Below, one piece after another: positions 60,512-64,000 of a stretch of 64,000 nt of DNA (its first letter is position 1; each line of letters opens with the position of its first letter). The stretch is taken from positions 4,017,297-4,081,296 of the forward strand of contig NZ_CP019936.1 of NCBI RefSeq assembly GCF_002009425.1, written 5' to 3'. Source of the DNA: Thiosocius teredinicola. Its GTDB lineage: Bacteria > Pseudomonadota > Gammaproteobacteria > Chromatiales > Chromatiaceae. The translations under genes were made by a program, and so were the position numbers. The notes under the pieces are model-generated. The model had not been told where the DNA came from, made no database searches, and worked only from the letters and a program-made list of their open reading frames with translations.

Positions 60512-62599
60512 CTACACGTCGGCATACTGCACCTTGTGGCCGATCCAACGATGCATCAACGGCGCGACCGATTCAGGATGCTCGACGAGCAACTGATCGG
60601 CCAGCGCCTGCACCCCCGGCACCAGTTCCTGATCGCGCAACAGGTCGGCGATGCGAAACTGCATCTCGCCGGTCTGGCGGGTGCCGAGCACCTCGCCCGG
60701 TCCACGGATCTCCAGGTCGCGACGGGCGATCTCGAAACCGTCGTTGGTCTCGCGCATCACCGCCAATCGCTCCTGTGCGACCTGACCCAGCGGCGGGTGG
60801 TACATCAATACGCAATGACTCTGTTGCGCTCCCCTGCCGACCCGCCCGCGTAGCTGGTGCAGCTGCGACAGCCCCAGGCGCTCGGCATTCTCGATCACCA
60901 TCAGGCTGGCGCTCGGCACATCGACACCGACCTCGATCACCGTGGTCGCGACCAGCAAATCGATATCACCGGCCTTGAAAGACGCCATGACAGCCTCCTT
61001 GTCGGCCGCCTTCAAACGGCCATGAACCAGCCCTACCCGCAGGCCTTCGAGGGCCTCGGTGAGCGCCGCTGCCGTATCCTCGGCGGCCTGGCATTGCAAT
61101 GCCTCGGACTCTTCGATCAACGTGCATACCCAGTAAGCCTGACGCCCATCGCGGCAGGCCAGCGCCACCCGCTCGACAACCTGGTCGCGGCGTGCGTCGG
61201 CGACGACCACGGTGCTGACCGGCGTGCGCCCCGGCGGCAGTTCATCGATGACCGACAGGTCCAGGTCGGCATAGGCAGTCATCGCCAGCGTGCGCGGAAT
61301 CGGCGTTGCGGTCATAACCAATTGATGTGGCACCTGGTTGCCACCGCCCTTCTCGCGCAGCGCGAGACGTTGATGCACGCCGAAGCGATGTTGCTCGTCG
61401 ACCACGACCAGCCCCAGCCGGTCGAACGCCACGTCGTCCTGGAACAGCGCGTGTGTGCCGACGGCGACCTGGATCGAGCCGTCGCGCAAGGCGGCCAGCG
61501 TGGCCTCGCGCCGTTTGCCTTTGTGCCGTCCGCTGAGCCAACCGACCTCGACGCCCAACGGCGCCAGCCAGTTGCTGAAGTTGCGCAGGTGTTGTTCCGC
61601 CAGCAGTTCGGTCGGCGCCATCAGGGCCACCTGATACCCGGCCTCGACGCCCATCAATGCCGCCAGTGCAGCAACAATGGTCTTGCCCGAGCCGACGTCG
61701 CCTTGCACCAGGCGTTGCGCCGGATGCCGCTGCGCGAGATCTTTGCGCAACTGATCGGCCACCCGTTGCTGCGCAGCCGTCAGCTCGAACGGCAGGCTGT
61801 TCAACAAGGCCTGCTGCAAGCCGCCGTCGCCACGCAGTGCCGGCGCACCTTTGCGCCGTTGGCGTTGACGCAACACACGCAGGCTGAGCTGGTGCGCAAG
61901 CAATTCTTCGAGCGCCAAGCGACGCTGCGCCGGATGGCCGGCCTCGGACAGTAACTGCTGCGATTGATCAGGCGGCGGACGATGCAACAAACGCACAGCA
62001 TCGGCCAACGGCGGCATGTCGTGCTGCGCGAGTACCTTGTCCGGCAGCAGCTCTTGCAAGCCGCCCTGGCCGAGCAGATCGAGTGCGCGACCGGTCAGGT
62101 CGCGCCAGGTCAGTTGATGCATGCCTTCGGTGGTCGGGTAGATCGGGGTCAGCGCCTGTTCGACCTCGGCAGGCTCACCCTCGGCCACGCGCTCGACCTC
62201 GGGGTGGACCAGTTCGTAGCTTTGCGGCCCGTTGCGCACCTCGCCAAAGCAACGCAGCCAACTGCCACGGCGCATGTTGTCTTTCTGCGCATTACTGAAG
62301 TGAAAGAAGCGCAGCATGATGTGGCCTGTGCCATCGGCCAATCTCACCATCAGCGAGCGACGGCGCCCGTAGCGGATGTCGGCCAGTTCGACCTCGCCCT
62401 GGATGACCGCCTGATCGCCCGGCCGCAGGCTGCCGATGGGCACAATGCGCGTGCGGTCCTGGTAACGGGTCGGCAAATGGAACAGCAGATCCTGCACGTT
62501 CTCGATGCCAAGCTTGTGCAGGCGCTCGGCGCTCTTCGGTCCGACACCCTTGAGTGCGGTAACCGGCGTTTCAGCGAGGCTTTTCGGGGAACTGACCAC
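60512..62599 (-). CDS. recG: ATP-dependent DNA helicase RecG
   Basis: A 695-residue branch-migration helicase. An N-terminal wedge domain with ALKGVGPKSAERLHKLGIENVQDLLFHLP (helix-hairpin-helix) and the OB-fold (VQGEVELADIRYGRRRSLMV region) precede two helicase lobes: Walker A LVQGDVGSGKTIVAALAAL near 298, DEQHRFGVHQR near 395 (DEQH), TATPIPRTLAMTAYADLDLSVID, and HQLRGRVGRG near 590 in the second lobe. It resolves stalled replication forks and Holliday junctions. The start is GTG. Confidence 0.97.
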   Translation of the reverse strand: MVSSPKSLAETPVTALKGVGPKSAERLHKLGIENVQDLLFHLPTRYQDRTRIVPIGSLRPGDQAVIQGEVELADIRYGRRRSLMVRLADGTGHIMLRFFHFSNAQKDNMRRGSWLRCFGEVRNGPQSYELVHPEVERVAEGEPAEVEQALTPIYPTTEGMHQLTWRDLTGRALDLLGQGGLQELLPDKVLAQHDMPPLADAVRLLHRPPPDQSQQLLSEAGHPAQRRLALEELLAHQLSLRVLRQRQRRKGAPALRGDGGLQQALLNSLPFELTAAQQRVADQLRKDLAQRHPAQRLVQGDVGSGKTIVAALAALMGVEAGYQVALMAPTELLAEQHLRNFSNWLAPLGVEVGWLSGRHKGKRREATLAALRDGSIQVAVGTHALFQDDVAFDRLGLVVVDEQHRFGVHQRLALREKGGGNQVPHQLVMTATPIPRTLAMTAYADLDLSVIDELPPGRTPVSTVVVADARRDQVVERVALACRDGRQAYWVCTLIEESEALQCQAAEDTAAALTEALEGLRVGLVHGRLKAADKEAVMASFKAGDIDLLVATTVIEVGVDVPSASLMVIENAERLGLSQLHQLRGRVGRGAQQSHCVLMYHPPLGQVAQERLAVMRETNDGFEIARRDLEIRGPGEVLGTRQTGEMQFRIADLLRDQELVPGVQALADQLLVEHPESVAPLMHRWIGHKVQYADV

Positions 62600-62662
62600 C
62601 GCGGCAGGATACGGAACGTCGTTGGCGGCAACAAGCGGCGATCAGCATCCAGCGACCGTTGG

Positions 62663-63223
62663 TCAGTCAGCCGGCGGCGGATTCTCTTGCTCGACGAAAA
62701 TCAGCTCGTCGGCGGCAAAACCCAGCGCCTTTGCACGCTCAATAAAGTGCGCCTTGAGCGCTTCATCAACCTGCGGGGTACGCGCCAGCAACCACAGATA
62801 TGAACGATCATTGCCGGCGATGAACGCATACTGGTAATCCGGCTTGTCGAGTTCGAACACCACGTAGGCACCGTAGAATGGGCCGAAGAACGATACCTTG
62901 AGATAGCCTTCGTCAGCATTGCGCACAAAGTAGGCCTTGCCGTCGGCCTCCTGCCATGCGCTGTCTTCGGTCGAGTAACCGCGATTGAGCACGGCCACGC
63001 CGCCGTCGTCGCGCAGACTGTATTCGGCCGAAACATGCGACAGCCCCTGTTCGAACGAGTGATCGAGCCGCGCAATCTCGTACCACTTACCGAGATAACG
63101 GTCGATCTCAAACCCTTGTACCGGTTCGATACCTTTAGGCAGACCGGTACAACCCGCAAATAGCACCATGCATGCCGAAGCCATCAAATACCGCATGAGC
63201 TTCGCCGACCAAGTCGCTCGCAT
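62663..63223 (-). CDS. blc: Outer-membrane lipocalin lipoprotein Blc
   Basis: A 186-residue lipocalin with a signal peptide ending in the lipobox LFAGC (residues about 20-24), so probably an outer-membrane lipoprotein. The lipocalin signature is IDRYLGKWYEIARLDHSFEQGLSHVSAEYSL, with YLKVSFFGPFYGAYVVFELD near 110. Blc binds fatty acids or lysophospholipids during stress. ATG 63223 has an AGAGGA site 8 bases upstream; a longer TTG start is rejected. It is divergent from the NYN-domain gene. Confidence 0.93.
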   Translation of the reverse strand: MRATWSAKLMRYLMASACMVLFAGCTGLPKGIEPVQGFEIDRYLGKWYEIARLDHSFEQGLSHVSAEYSLRDDGGVAVLNRGYSTEDSAWQEADGKAYFVRNADEGYLKVSFFGPFYGAYVVFELDKPDYQYAFIAGNDRSYLWLLARTPQVDEALKAHFIERAKALGFAADELIFVEQENPPPAD

Positions 63224-63347
63224 GTTGTCATTCCTCTGCAAATAAGGGTGCCGTTCTTCGCACGCCGTCGGCTATGCGCTAGCCTTAGGGCAAACATCTC
63301 GCCGCGCTGCGGCAGCAAATCATTGCGCATTCGATCCGGAGTCCACC

Positions 63348-64000
63348 TTGCCCGACAAAAGCAACATCGCCCTGCTGATCGACGCCGACAACTCGCCCGC
63401 CAAGTCGATCCAGTTCGTGCTCTCCGAACTGGCGCGCCACGGCAAGGTCAATATCCGGCGCGCCTACGGCAATTGGACCTCGAAAAACCTCAAAGGTTGG
63501 GAAGCCGTGCTGCAGGAGCACGCCATCCAGCCCATCCAACAATACGATCTGACCAAAGGCAAGAACGCAACCGACATCGCGATGACGATCGATGCGATGG
63601 ATGTCCTGTACATGAAGCAGGTGGACACCTTCTGCTTCGTCACTTCGGACTGCGATTTCACACCGCTGGTGACACGCATCCTGTCGGACGGCAAATCGGT
63701 GATCGGCTTTGGCGAGCGCAAAACGCCGGCTGCCTTCGTCAACGCCTGCTCGACTTTCCTGTACCTGGACGACGAGCAGGAAAAGAGCGTCAAGAAACTC
63801 AAAACCAACGAGTTGCGCCAGGATTCGAAGCTGATGAACCTGGTCCGCGAGGCGATCGCAGGCACTGCGGGTGACGACGGCTGGGCGAAGCTGTCGCGCG
63901 TCGGCACCCACATCTCCAACCAGGCATCGTTCGACGCACGCAACTACGGTTATGCTCGCCTCAGCGACCTGATCGAGGCCATCGGACTGTTCGAGATCCG
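63348..64000 (+). CDS. NYN-domain protein, LabA/MARF1 type (3' end outside window)
   Basis: Open to the window edge: 217 codons are visible. The start is a TTG with a CGGAG site 6 bases upstream. Residues about 6-150 are a NYN (PIN-like) RNase domain: IALLIDADNSPAKSIQ, RRAYGNW, GKNATDIAMTIDAMDVLY, and FVTSDCDFTPLVTRI hold the acidic metal ligands (DxD, D, DxD). After about residue 165 the segment SKLMNLVREAIAG to the end resembles the start of an OST-HTH/LOTUS domain. Probable RNA-processing enzyme of unknown target. Confidence 0.85.
   Translation, partial: MPDKSNIALLIDADNSPAKSIQFVLSELARHGKVNIRRAYGNWTSKNLKGWEAVLQEHAIQPIQQYDLTKGKNATDIAMTIDAMDVLYMKQVDTFCFVTSDCDFTPLVTRILSDGKSVIGFGERKTPAAFVNACSTFLYLDDEQEKSVKKLKTNELRQDSKLMNLVREAIAGTAGDDGWAKLSRVGTHISNQASFDARNYGYARLSDLIEAIGLFEI

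Overview
This is about 64 kb of compact, GC-rich chromosome from a gammaproteobacterium. The evidence is gene content and order. Genes for pyrE, slmA, argB, algC, dut, coaBC, radC, rpmB and rpmG lie together, and mutM, ggt, ferredoxin, coaD, rsmD, two M16 peptidases, ftsYEX and rpoH follow. A comF / bioBFHCD divergon, ubiCA and recG complete the set. From memory this resembles Pseudomonas and Chromatiales-type genomes, but the genus cannot be fixed from the window. I see no rRNA, tRNA, CRISPR array, prophage or insertion sequence. The sequence is almost entirely core chromosome.

Layout. 0-5.5 kb: end of yggT, a DUF167 gene, a DUF4426 gene, a UreH/TauE-type membrane protein, ampG, an exonuclease III divergent from pyrE, and a TauE/SafE permease. 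5.6-13.8 kb: a DUF4124 coiled-coil protein, slmA, argB, a membrane-anchored algC, dut, coaBC, radC, and rpmB-rpmG with a classic terminator. 13.8-19 kb: a fatty-acid desaturase, an EAL-HDOD signalling protein, a HyuA-type hydantoinase/oxoprolinase and a secreted unknown. 19.2-22.4 kb: a tightly coupled four-gene ABC/GldG-like membrane system. 22.4-33 kb: mutM, ggt, ferredoxin, coaD, rsmD, a catalytic/non-catalytic M16 peptidase pair, ftsYEX and rpoH.

33-50.6 kb is a respiratory block read mostly leftward. The cbb3 oxidase structural genes ccoNOQP end at a strong terminator, then come the assembly genes ccoGHIS and a previously easy-to-miss 30-residue membrane protein gene. Next are heme A synthesis (ctaB, ctaA), a Sco-like protein, SURF1, and the caa3-type oxidase genes (ctaC with a fused cytochrome c, ctaD, a 38-residue assembly protein, ctaG, ctaE). 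A low-oxygen and a high-oxygen terminal oxidase are thus adjacent. 50.8-56.5 kb is the biotin operon with a BirA operator shared with comF. 56.5-64 kb holds a cysteine-poor DksA, a secreted-type peptidase/hydrolase, ubiA, ubiC, recG, blc and the start of a NYN-domain protein.

The strongest regulatory observation is upstream of rpoH. Two copies of the HrcA operator CIRCE (each with its 9-bp spacer) sit in tandem over a sigma-E-like and a sigma-70-like promoter. This suggests that the heat-shock sigma factor is itself under HrcA control here. Other points worth follow-up are the DksA that has lost three of four zinc cysteines, a terminator hairpin inside the first codons of ggt, an FNR-like box before the caa3 operon, and a short ORF whose ribosome site is masked by a hairpin in an AT-rich island at 50.7-50.9 kb.
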